Below are positions 11,014 through 22,560 of a stretch of 64,000 nucleotides of DNA, one piece after another. Under the pieces are notes generated by a model. That model searched no databases. It saw only the letters and a list, made by a program, of their open reading frames with translations, and was not told the DNA's origin. Made by a program: the position numbers and the translations under genes. How positions within the stretch are numbered: the first letter of the stretch is position 1; the number at the start of each line of letters is the position of its first letter. Source of the DNA: Eopsaltria australis (lineage: Eukaryota > Chordata > Aves > Passeriformes > Petroicidae); assembly GCA_034509425.1 (NCBI GenBank), contig JAVTVJ010000130.1:3527501-3591500 (forward strand), in the 5' to 3' direction.

Positions 11014-14000
11014 ACGGCAAAAGAAACCCAGTTGAAAACCACGAGGCGACTACAACACTGTGATAATGTCCAAGTATGATCTCCTCTTCACCTGTGTCAC
11101 CCATGCTCCCTTCCCAAAATTCCAAGCCTGAAAAGTCACCATTATCTTACGATAATGAAGGATGTGGCTGGGAAGTGCCAGAAGTTGAAGGGCAGGAGTG
11201 AGAAGGATTCAGCCACTGAGGGATGCTGCAGGGAGGAGCACTGCTGGCACTTTGGTTCATCAGAGCGATGTTTCCAGTACCAGTTTCATAAAAGCCCAGG
11301 TTTAACAACACCTCAGCCCCTTGCAGGAAGTGCTCATTAACTCACTGCTGCTGTTTGGTAAATCCTCCAAGTGCTACCTTTAAAAACCTGCAGAAAACTT
11401 CAAAGACGGTGAGGCTGAAGAGCAAATATTCACTGGTGTCTTAAAAAGAAATCTAAGGTAGGGCAATGAGCGGAGGAACAGTTGGTGAACAGTTGGTGAA
11501 TGGATATTTTTATGCAAGGAATGCCTGAAGGAAAGAGAAGGGAAAAAAAATTGTGTAGGAAGAAGGAGCAATTAATATGCTCCCTTTTTTCCCCCCTTAC
11601 GCTTATTTTGATTTAAAAGTCTATTCTTTCAGTATCACAGATTAAGGTCGCTCTACAATTTACCATGGAAAAGAAAGTGGTCATAGGGGTGGAACTGAGA
11701 AATGAAAGAGTCTATGACAGAGTTTTTAATTATTCGAAAATTATCACAAAGATATTCTGAATTAATTTTCACATTTTTGCATTTGTACATTTCAAATGAG
11801 AGCGAGCATAGATGTCACTCAGTTCACTGGGAAATGGCACTCATCCTTAAGACCAGTTCCCTCGTTAATGTCATTCTTGATTGGGAAGGCCACCAACTGT
11901 AACAACGTCTTGCTAAAAAACACTGAACACTTCAACTTGAGCTGCTCTCACCAAAAAGCCCCGACTTCCCCAGGAATTTATGCAACGGCAAGCCTTTGAT
12001 GCCAAAAAGCTATTTAAATAAATATAACATTAAAATACTATAGAAAAGTACTCTGGATCCAAATTCCCTCTCACTAATTCCACGGAAAGGACTGTTAGGT
12101 GTGCATCTGTTTTGGCTTAATGGGAGATGTGAGGTAGAAACTACATCCCAGTTGTTTCCCCCTCACCGTTGTTCTACAGCTAAAAAAAATTAACTACAAT
12201 TACCCCATTGTTTGTTTCCTGTTTTTCGCCTCTCAAGGTAATGCTCCATAGAAAATTCCAGTTAATTCACAAAGAACCAGTAAAGCCTCAGTACACAGAA
12301 TCCAAGGTGAGCAGAGCAGTTCCTCACTGACAGGAGCCACCTTTGCGCCCAGAGTGAAAGTGGAGATGAGCTGGATTGGACCCTCCCAGCAGAATTTATC
12401 ATGGGGGCAACGTGTTTGCTTCCAGCAGGGATAAGGAGAGAAATCTTCACAGCCCCAATATTTTTACTGATACAGAATCACTACAACCTCAAGGAATTTG
12501 TAGATGTGTATAGGACATGGACAGTTTTGGGGGTAATTATCCGAAACCTGGCTTGGCTGAGAAGTATCCGTATCATGTGCACAAAGTGGCAGAGGGCAGA
12601 TGCAGAGCTTAACAGTTTCTATTAAAAACATGCTCTAACAGCCAGCCTACAGATTCTTAATTACTATTTTTTTAAACCATTACCATTTTTAAAGGAAGCT
12701 CCACTTTTGAGAGGTACATTTTCACATCTGGAACAGAGATGAGCAGATGGGGAGAAGAAAGGAGAACAGAATAGTCAAGTAAGGATCACAGAGGAAAACT
12801 CTTTAGGAGTCTCTACAAGAGCAGGACAAATATTGGCATCAAATATTTATGGACAGTCATTCAATCAAGGTCCATGAGCTTCCTTTAAAGTACTCATTCC
12901 CTTTTTTATTCACTCCTTGGAAAAATTCACTTAATGAACAAGGTTTATCATGATTAGATCTTTGTGTAAAATATGTTCAATGGATACGAGCAGGAAGTTT
13001 TTATATTTGGGAAGAATCAGACATTTTTGAAGGCAATGGGAATGCTGCTGTGTGTTTCAGAAATACTGAGATTTCCCCCCAGATGTCTTCTAGCTGATTT
13101 CAAAGCAAGAACAATCAATTCTACTGGCAACAGGAATAGCAAACCATTCATAATCTTTCACGGAATGAGACAGCTTTTGAAACAAAATCCATTTTCCAAG
13201 TTACATTGAATAACATGGGCACTTAAAACCAACTCCAGGCTGAGAAGAAATTCTATGTAGTGGCTACTTGCTCCAATAAAGTTAATGGAATACTGCAAAA
13301 AACATGGAAGGCTCTTCCTGGACCTATTCTACACAGACACACACACATTAATACACTGATTTTTTTGGTTTGTCTTTTTCTCTGTTCAGATTTATGATTT
13401 AGGACATTACTCCCCATGTCTGAACTTAAAATCCCAGTGAATTGCAGAGCAATTCAGGGAACTGTCTGTGGCTTCTGTCTGAAAACACGAGCCAGGGATT
13501 CTCAATTCTCCCATCTTTTACAGACCCAGCCCCTCAGTCACCAAGTCCACACACACTCTCAACTCCACGAAACGTTGCAGATGCACATTCAGGATCTGAA
13601 ATTTATTTTTTTGTAGAATAGATTTTAAACACAGATCTGGATAGGAGCCCCACATGTATCACTGCACACAGGCAATGATCACTGGGTGCACTTCCCTCCT
13701 ACCCTGTCATTAAGAGCTCTATTGACAGCAAACAAGTTACAGATCTTTTTTTTTTTTTAACAACATATAATTTTGCTGTTGTTTGCACGTTTTCTCCAAG
13801 ACATATTGGATACCATTTGCTTTTCATTACGAAAAACGTGCTGACAACAAAATCACATATTCCTGACACACAAAAGAGAGAAGACACAGCCACCATTTTT
13901 GGGCCAGGGGAGCTGTTCAATGGGAAGCTCGATGCATCATTCCCCAGGGATGCAGAGCTCACCCAACAGGCAGCACGTGCATCCATCACTGCACAATAGA

Positions 14001-14039
14001 TGGGTCTGAGGCTTCCAAAACTCCTGTCCTTTTTATTCA
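11014..14039. other. Unique noncoding DNA
   Basis: No gene is seen. It has a small 11-bp tandem duplication at 11477-11498 and a T13 run at 13746-13758. Several frames of 60-78 codons are scattered on both strands without domain similarity. Confidence 0.65.
11477..11498. repeat. 11-bp direct tandem duplication
   Basis: AACAGTTGGTG is present twice in immediate succession, an exact recent-looking micro-duplication. Confidence 0.85.
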
Positions 14040-14067
14040 TATTGCAGCATATTGATATATTATTTTC

Positions 14068-14085
14068 AATTATCTGAAGATAATT
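14068..14085. promoter_or_regulatory. Inverted pair of GATA motifs in an 18-bp palindrome
   Basis: AATTATCT and AGATAATT form exact 8-bp arms around a GA spacer. Each arm contains the WGATAA/TTATCW core recognised by GATA-family zinc-finger factors, so two sites face each other. The surroundings (14040-14170) are AT-rich and non-repetitive. Function is inferred only from the motif. Confidence 0.4.
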
Positions 14086-14238
14086 AGATCTGGATATCCA
14101 AGGGTAGCCAGATGCAAACACATCTGAAGATTTATGCAGTTGGCTGCCACATTTATAAGTGTGTTTATACCCACAAAGGCTGTGAGACAGCATTGCAGTG
14201 GAGCTACATTAGCCAGGTTAATCCATCACACAAACGCC

Positions 14239-14256
14239 CAGCAGCAGCAGCAGCAG
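14239..14256. repeat. (CAG)6 trinucleotide run
   Basis: Six uninterrupted CAG units. There is no open frame of note, so it is a noncoding microsatellite. Confidence 0.95.
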
Positions 14257-15755
14257 CACATCCAACTCAGTGCCAGAGCTAATTTCTGATTCTTCACATT
14301 CAAGGTACACCTAGAGCAAAGATCTGCATATAGCACTAAATCCAAGATGGGTGGAAGTGCCTCTGGAAAAGCCAGTGCTCCTACTGAAGGGTGTAGATCT
14401 TCAGCTGAGGTGAGAGTTACAGCTCAAGGGGTAATTTTGCTTCAGCTGAGCTCCCTCTCTCTGGAATTCAGTTTGTACACTCACAGTCAGTGCCCGAGTA
14501 CTGCTCTGCTTGAACAAATCAATGGCTCCCAGCTGGATTGGGAGCTGCTGCTGGTGGTTTATCAGGGAAAGGAGAGAAGCTGAGGGAAGAAGTCCATGTC
14601 TAGGTAGCTGGCAAATGGTACCTGAGAGGATACCCCAGCACCTCCTTATAAACTCCCAGCACATTCTGAAAGGCAGACCCAGAAAATGGCTCAGGAGTCC
14701 ACGACTTTACATCAATTTTTTGGTGAATATTTGAACTCCACATCCCATGTATCTGCTTCATACTCAGGCCTTAGCCTTACAAAGCTCCATGCAAACAGAG
14801 CAAATCCCAATAATTCAGGACATGCCTCTCAGTCCAGACCCTCACTGAGATGCCCAGCACTGAACACAACAGACTGTTCTGTCCAGCCTCATCCTTCCAC
14901 AGTTTCCAGGCAGGAAGATCTTTAAAAATCTTATAGAACTAGAGAAGGAGAACACAGTGAAGTTGGCCACAAAGGTGGAACAGAAGAAATTCCCTAAGGA
15001 GAAGCAGGTCCCCCAGGCTGTGGCCTTCCCAGTTCTCCAGCAGCTTGGGGTACAGCTTTATGGAGCCTATTGCACACATCAGCATGCAGCAGCTTTTCCA
15101 ACTGCAAAGCAGATTGAGAGAGAGCAAGAGAGCAGACAGAAAGAAGCAAGAGGACAAATTTCTTCCTTTGGCCATTTTTAATTGTCATTTCTATAAAAAG
15201 CCCTCAAAATGAGTAAGAGTGTTAAAGCCAAGTGGAGTCACTGGAATTTATTGATGAAGGGAAAGCTAAACAAATCCAGCTTCTGTTTCCTCCACGAGCT
15301 GCATTTCTTTATTACTGCTAAAAAGCCACACAGCTCTCTCTGGAGCTGGACTGCCAAAAAGGATGTACTTGGGTCTAAAAGATCTATTTTTTTCTGGTGT
15401 GGTCTCTGTCCCTCTCTCAGCTCCCTTTCCCTGCCCTTTGCCAGCTGGTTGGTAGTTAGTGCAGCTGGCAGTGATGCCAAGTGCCTGCTGCAGTGAGCCC
15501 TGGGCATTAAACAGAGATAATAATCAGAGATCAGGGAAGCATGGGCTGAACACACCAGTGACACCGAGCTGGGCCCACTGCTCCCCGCTCTGCAGGATGC
15601 AAATGGAGCTGTGCAGCAGCAAAAACCAGAGCTTAAACACTAGAAAGATGTTAATGGCAGTGGTGAGCCATGGGCCACGCAGGCCTGGCAGTGTAAATCA
15701 GCCAGCACCAAGGACAGCACTGGAGAAAGGGGCTCTGTGTGTGTGATCCTGCCCA

Positions 15756-15782
15756 GACCCCGGGGTCACCAGTGCTGGTGAC
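15756..15782. repeat. Two overlapping palindromes
   Basis: GACCCCGGGGTC (15756-15767) is a perfect 12-bp palindrome. It overlaps by three bases with GTCACCAGTGCTGGTGAC (15765-15782), which has 8-bp arms around TG. The shared GTCACC/GGTGAC elements resemble nuclear-receptor half-sites, but no clear response-element spacing was identified. Confidence 0.6.
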
Positions 15783-16063
15783 ACCACTGAGCCCCCAACC
15801 CCATGCCCAGTGTGGGTGCCTGATGGGGAAACCACTCATGGTCCTTTCTCTGCACAGCTCACCCTTCTTTTTATCCCAGAGCCACGCTGCCATGCCAGAT
15901 TTTGCCCCCACAGGATGTGCTGGAGCAGCAGGTTTGGGCATCACACCCTCATCCTTCCCACCTCTGCTCAGCAGAACTGCAACATTAGTGCTGGGGTTTC
16001 AAGGCAGTTTGGGTTTGCTGCATTTCTGGTGATTCCAACACCTACTTTCCCAAACAAAGGTAT

Positions 16064-16107
16064 AGTTTACACTGTCAGTGGATTCAGTTTATGCTGTCAG
16101 TGGATTC
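16064..16107. repeat. 22-bp direct tandem duplication
   Basis: Two adjacent 22-bp units beginning AGTTTA and ending CTGTCAGTGGATTC differ at two positions. This is a simple local duplication. Confidence 0.9.
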
Positions 16108-19100
16108 CAGGTGAATGTTTACTGCACCACAAACCACTCACCCTGACCAAATGGATGAGCAGCAGAGCAGCATCCCTAATGAAGGAGCCAGGAACAGACT
16201 GGCTCATGTATTTAAAAGGCTGGCTGAGAATTCAGCCATCATTTGAGAATCCTGCTATTATTTTTTTTTCTTTCTGCAAAATTCAAAGCCATTAAACTGA
16301 TCTCCTTCTAATGTCTCATGATTCTTGTGCTTTGTTGAAATGAATATTTCCCTTCTGTGCATTCTGCATCCTCTCAAAACCAGCTGCACACCCACTGCCT
16401 CAGAGCAGGTCTGGGGGTTCAGGGACTTAAAAAAAACCCCTGGGAATGTGGTTTTAACACTGCTGACCAGGGTACGAATCACACAAACTACCAGCAGCAG
16501 GTTTGTAGAGCACAAGCTAACACGTGAGTACAACTGCAATTTAACAGGAATGTTTCCAAAAAGGAGAGCCAACAAACACAGCAGCAGAAATAAAGCAACT
16601 TTTCAGCACAGAGCTCAGGTGGCAATTGGTGGCCAAGAAGCAGAAGCCTGAGACCTCCAAGGGTCCCCACACAGAGCTGGTTAACTACAAAGAAGGCACA
16701 GCTATCAAAAAACTAGGAGACAGCAGAAAAAGGTTCATTCTGCAGGACACAGCAATCTCTTACTGGCCTGGGATAAAATGCAGTTTTTATTCAGGTAAAG
16801 TTCTCATTAAAATCTGGGAGAGTATTGAGTAAGTAAAAATAAGACCCTCAGGGTCCAGCCAGCCTATCCCATCTTCCTAATGAACTCTCAGATAGAGAGA
16901 ACAACATTTTGCCCACGGAGCATCTTCCCTGCACCACTCCATGATCTCCTGTGAGCTCCCAGGAAAGTCAGGACGGTTCATGATGTTTAAATCAAGGCTT
17001 AAGTTGATTTCTGGTATCAGAACAACACAGTGTGTGTATGTCTGCTTCAGGATTGTTTCTTGCTACATTTATCTTTCTACATCTCTTCAGAGCTCAGGAA
17101 ACATATGACACAATCTGAATATTTATGGCACGCTGTGGAAAAGCAGAAGCCCCTCTTCTGTACCCATCTCATTACAGGGGTTTACAATTTTGGAAAAGCC
17201 TCCTGTCTGGGACCAACCTGAATGTGGTATTTTTTCACCACTGTTAAACGAGACTAATACACTGGTGTAAATCACAGAGGATTTAAAATCTTCCAGAAGC
17301 CTTTTCCAAACCAGAGCCCATGTAAAAAAGTTCAGCTAGCCACTCTCCTTCATCTGAGGGGAAAGCTTGCCTTAGGCACAAACAAAGCTTCAAATTGATT
17401 TAATTTAAAATTTCAAACTTCTGTATGCTGCTCAGCTTCCGACTGCCATCTGCTTTTTCAGCTTGCCATGACAGAGAGCACATTTTTTAGTATGTTTGTT
17501 CAAGCAGGTCCATCAGTACAATATTAATTTTCAGAGCTTGGGAGTTCTGTATGCTTTTAAAAGCCACTAGTTATAAATCAATATAAAATACCAATAAAAA
17601 TACCACGGCTCATTCAGCCAGATCTCAAAATTGCATCTTCTCAGCTTGAAGTCAGGTTCCTATATTCTCAAACTGTCCCTTCTATTTATTTGTGCTGCAC
17701 CAAACACAAAGGTCCCTCGTGATCTTAAATTGGGACCTTTTCTATCAGCCATGAGTCTCCAAGAAGCAGAACCCAAATGTATTTTGACCACAGCAGGTGA
17801 AGACACCCCTGCTCACGTATTTCATGAGCAGAGCAGTGAAATGACCTTTCCAGTAGGAATTCAGTTTATCTCAAATCAAACCTGTCTTGACATCCCATTC
17901 CAGTCATTCCTGGGCCTTTGCCCCCACCCATTTTCTTTTATTGCAAAGCTTCCTTTACCAAAATGATTTTGCAAAGAACAAAGGGTGTCACTTGGGACCT
18001 CTCCACTAAGTTAATCTACTTTTCCAAACTGCTTAACTGATGTGTTGCATTGTGCCAAGGCAAGAATGAGCAGAGCTCTTCTTCCACTTGCAAATGCACT
18101 AAAATTAAGTTCTCCACTAGGCTTTGCTCTTAAAATATGGATCTTTTGCATCCTTCCAGAACACCCTCCTTCCAACAAACACATTCCTAGAGACAGGCAT
18201 ATGTTACAAACATTCAGACGAAATGAACTTTGGAGGAAGCTGCAGCTTGTGCCTGTCCCTGCTGAGAAGCCAGAATTGTGCCAAGTCATGGCTAAAACTG
18301 GAAAACTCCATTAATAGATGGGATGTGAGGCAGCCCAGCCGTGGGTGGCTGTGATTTACTCATGGGTGCATCCCTGAATTCACCCCAGGCCGTGCCCAGC
18401 CCTCCCTTCTGCCAAAACCACAGCAGTGCCTTGGACACTGGCTTAAAGTCCCAGTTTGCCTTGCACAAGGAACTGTGCAGCAATTAATAACTCTTGTGGA
18501 TGAAAAATAAAACCCTGTCCACAGTGGTCACGCATCAGCCCAGTGCCCTTTACAATTCTTCAGCCTTACTGAAATTCCAGTTTCAACAGGTGTATCTTCC
18601 ACCCAAACTCTCCTCACACCCTCCAGCAGCTGGACACCGGTGGGAGATTCACTCCCTGATCCCCCTCTGTTTCTGTTTAGCAGTGAACTCACAACCCCAG
18701 CTCTGTTCTGACACTCACACACCGCTCCAAGGTCTCCCTGAGAGGCAACACATAAATGTAAATTCCATAATTATTTGAAAGCAGAGTCTCTTCCAACCTG
18801 AGAGAGATCTGATAGCATCTCTGCCTTATAAATAATGTAATGTGCTGGCAGGGTTTGCTTCTCTGCACAAGGCACAGAAGGCCCAGCTGGAGCACAAACA
18901 AGAATACAAGGAAAACACAGTTGACAAAAAATGTACTGGGAGACCCAAAAATATGTTATCTGTAGATCTCAGCATAGATGGACATCAGGGCTTTCTTCTG
19001 ATTTAGGGCAACATCTGTGATCAGTGAAAATGTGGCAATTTGGGAAAGATGAGAATGCAGAGTTGAGCTGCATTGGAGATGTGAGTGTTGCAAATACCCC

Positions 19101-21099
19101 AAATATTTCAGTCAAATCTCTTTTGTAGTTCCACCTTCAAAGTCACCCATGGTAAAATAATAAAACGCTGCTGTCAAGCTCCTGAAAATAAACAATCAAG
19201 GAGGAAAAAAATAATAAAAAATTCAGAGGTGTCTTCCCAACACCCCTCCAGCACAATTGGCTTTTTTCACTTGTGGGTTTGTAAAAGAACTCGGACACCT
19301 CACAGAACTCCCAGAAATCCCCTCACCTCTTGCTAACTGCCTGCATTTTCTGAGATAAAAGGCTGAGGGGAAGGATCTGGTTTACTGTAAATAAACCACA
19401 AACTACTGGACCATCTGGAGCTTTTCTGTGCTTTCTGCTGGCTCGGCAATTTTAAGGAGGCTTGTTTCCAAATGATGACACAGTTTGGGGGATTTAAACC
19501 ATAATCTTTAAAACACATATTTAAAAGGTATTAGCTAATTATTCAGGCTGTAACTGCTGCAAAAGCAGCAAATAAACCAAAGTTCTTTGAACTGGCAGTT
19601 TTGAGGTTAGTGGGTGTTTGAAATGAGTTACAGGCAAGACCATTTGATTGACTTGTGTGGAGATGGACTTTAAATGAGAGGGGGAAAGGTGCCTGGTCTT
19701 TGTGTAGGGAAAAAATCGATAGGGAATCAGTCAAGGAGAGTTCACCCTGGAGGGAACAGCCCCGATGGGCACAAGAGCAGCCAAATTTCACCCACCGTGG
19801 CAGGAACTGCTGTGCAGCTTATAAACCACTTACAACACATTTAAACTTTTCCATGGGCTGCCTGAATAGGAACACATTTTTTCCCAGAGAAATTATGACT
19901 TATCACAAATTTAATGCTTATGTACTACAAAAATTTCTCACTTCCTTCTGTGCCCGCAGCTTTACTCGCTTCGGTTTTCTGCTGTGGGACTGCCAGCCAT
20001 GCCTGCTCCTTTTTCACTAGCAGACCCATTTTTTCCCCTGATATGTTTCCCAAACAATCATCCTGAACACATTTTTTGGAAAAAAAAGTATTTAAAGGTG
20101 AGTATTATTAATTTGGGGTCAGCACAAGAGGCTCAAACCAGCATCAAATCAGTTAAATCCAAGCACATTCCCACTCATCGCGAATCCTGTGTGAGGCAAC
20201 ACAAGTCAGTGGGTTCATCTCTATTTTACCTCATTCCTATAAATAAAGTGGGTGAATAATTTTCCAAGTGTCCAGCACCCACATCTGAACCAGCCAGCCC
20301 TGAGCATGCTGGAAGGGTGATGCTTTTGTGAGTGTTTGGGTTCAGGGGACCCCAAAGTGAGGCAGGGTGAGAAATCCCCTTTCCAGGAGATGTTCAGCTC
20401 CTACACAGATTGACAGGGGATAAAAACCTGATAGGCAGCCATTTGTTACTATTAATGTTTAATTAAGAGCAGATGTTATTAGTTTTGCGTCAGAAAACCA
20501 ACATGTCTTCTATGCATGGATGGAAATTTGGAGTTTGGTGATAAATAAACAATTCATAAATGAATGCAGCAGAGAGTTTCTAGCAGGGGATGCTGTCTGG
20601 GAACCATGCTGTTCCTAAGGCCTGAAGAAAACAACATGGGTCTGATTTCCCTTCCTTCTTCATCATCCTCTAATGTTCATGCTGGGAGAGATAGAAAGAT
20701 GGATGCATCTGGTTTTGGCTTTTATACAAATCTCTAACCAATTATATATTGAAAAATACAAGTCTCCCCTTTTATTTCCTAGAAAGCCATCAGATTCTGC
20801 AGCATTTACTGGATCTCCAGACTGCCCATAAACATAAAAAATTCTAGCCCAAATCTTCACTTCTTTTTAAATAATATTAACCTGCTCCATCTAAGTCCTT
20901 ATTCACAGCATTCCATTTCTTTGGTCAGACAGACACTGGAATGAAATTGCATTTAAGCCATGTACATGAGAAAGAAGATATCACACAGCCAGCAAACCCA
21001 TCATGTGTCCATTGTATTTTGGAACAGGGTTAGAACCGGGCAAAGCTCTTGTGAGAGGGATGAAAATATTCCTGAATGCATATAAAGGACTTTTAAAAA

Positions 21100-22560
21100 G
21101 CCAATAAATACAGTGATATTGTGGCCCCCTACAACAAAATGACACGGCTGGAAAACGATCTCAAGAAACAATTTTCATGCCAGTGTAAGTCTTATTAATG
21201 ATGAAGAGTTCACTGTTAAAGGAAGCAAAGGGAAGGGAATGCATTGGCATTACATTTCAGTAACCAGGGACCCTCTGGAACTGGAACTTCAAAATAGGAT
21301 TTCTTAAAAGCTTTTTCTTTCCTAAATTCCCTTTGCAGAAGCCTGCTTATTCTTTCATAATCACTTCAAAGCAATCCCCAGCCTTGCAATAAAGTAAATT
21401 CAAAGCAATTAGAGAGTAGATCTACACAGCAAGACCAAACAGTGCTTATAGAGGGTTTCTGTAAAGTGGTTCTGCATACATTTTCCTTGGAATGACATTA
21501 TTTGTATAAAGAAGTAGGGGGATATTTTATGAAAGGAGAGAAAATACGAAATGAATTTATGACAGCAAATAGAAACGCTGCATCTCTGGAGTGTGATATT
21601 ACCCTGCAGTTTGCAAGCACAACCAACACAGCATCGCCCCGCCACGTCCGTGCATTTTAGAGAACAATAACAGAGAGGGGGGAAGAAAAAAAGGGGAAGA
21701 AAGGCGTCTCTGCAGCGTGCTACAATAAAAGCCACCACGTAGTACAATAACAAGATACATATGTTCAGGAATAAACAGACCAAGTTTGCATTTTCCTGCC
21801 CCGGCTCCCAGCGGCCCTGCCTGGCTGCTTTGCCAGTTGAGGTTTTCACAAGGCAACCCTGAGAAATGCAAAAACTGCCTCTTGCCTTTCACCACTGCTG
21901 AACTGAGGTGTGGGTATTTCATTGTGATGCAAATAAATGTAACAATTAAGAATATAATTTTGGAAGATGTCAGTGGCGTAATTACTCACATGGCTTCCAG
22001 CCAATTAAACAGTAGGTGAATTAGCCCATTTAATTGGGTTTGGAATTTCAGTGCAAGGTGTTTTATGCTTTGTATTCTGTCAACATTTTGCTGAACTATA
22101 CGTTAATAATTCTGATTGCTCTCGAAATAACATCTGGGTAAATTTGGTCTGGAGTACAGGAACCACTGCTTGAAAGGTTGCACACACCTGTGATCCCAGT
22201 TGTGCAAGCAGATTGACTCCAACAAAAGCTCCATTCAAGGAAGATGGAAGCCCTGATTGCTTGTAAGCCCATTAAACACTCTGAATGGCCATGAAGATGA
22301 AACAAGGAAGCGCTTTAGGACTCTGAAGTTGGAAGTCTTGGAGGAGAAATGGCAATAAAAGAACAACACGCAGTGATTATTGCCAGTATAAAAAGACAAG
22401 CGTATAACAGTAACCGAAAAGGAAAAAGGAAAAAGAAAAAGTATCGTGTCTCTTGCTCGGAGACTGCTGTGATTCAGCTAATCTCCTCTATTAGCAGATG
22501 ATCACAATGCACAATAGTCCTCGGTAAGATGTGGAAACAGAGGCACTCAGGGGTTAGTGG
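21100..22560. promoter_or_regulatory. Candidate conserved noncoding block
   Basis: The stretch is AT-rich but not low-complexity and is dense in developmental factor motifs: an ATGCAAAT octamer at 21927-21934, TAATTA-type sites around 21975-22045 (GTAATTAC, CCAATTAAAC, TTTAATTGGG), TTAATAATTCTGATTG near 22103, and a CTATTAGCAGATGATCAC segment around 22488. A purine run (GAAAAGG-type) lies at 22416-22442. Such islands in gene deserts are often enhancers of developmental genes. No conservation data were available. Confidence 0.3.
22416..22442. repeat. Purine-rich low-complexity tract
   Basis: An imperfect run of GGAAAAA units about 27 bp long. Confidence 0.8.

Larger units (their letters stand above)
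14257..21099. other. Unique noncoding DNA with minor internal structure
   Basis: No gene is supported in this 6.8 kb. A GC-richer portion at about 15.5-16.0 kb holds two overlapping palindromes. A 22-bp tandem duplication lies at 16064-16107, a T9 run at 16261-16269, and an octamer at 15597-15604. Frames such as 15810-16295 (161 codons) and 16325-16651 have no recognisable domains. Confidence 0.6.

Noticed and set aside
19963..19980. CTCGCTTCGG resembling the U6 snRNA 5' end
   Set aside because: Only about ten bases match and the rest of U6 is missing.
22181..22206. Alu/7SL-like words (CACACCTGTGATCCCAG)
   Set aside because: Alu is absent from birds and the similarity does not extend into 7SL on either side; it is chance.
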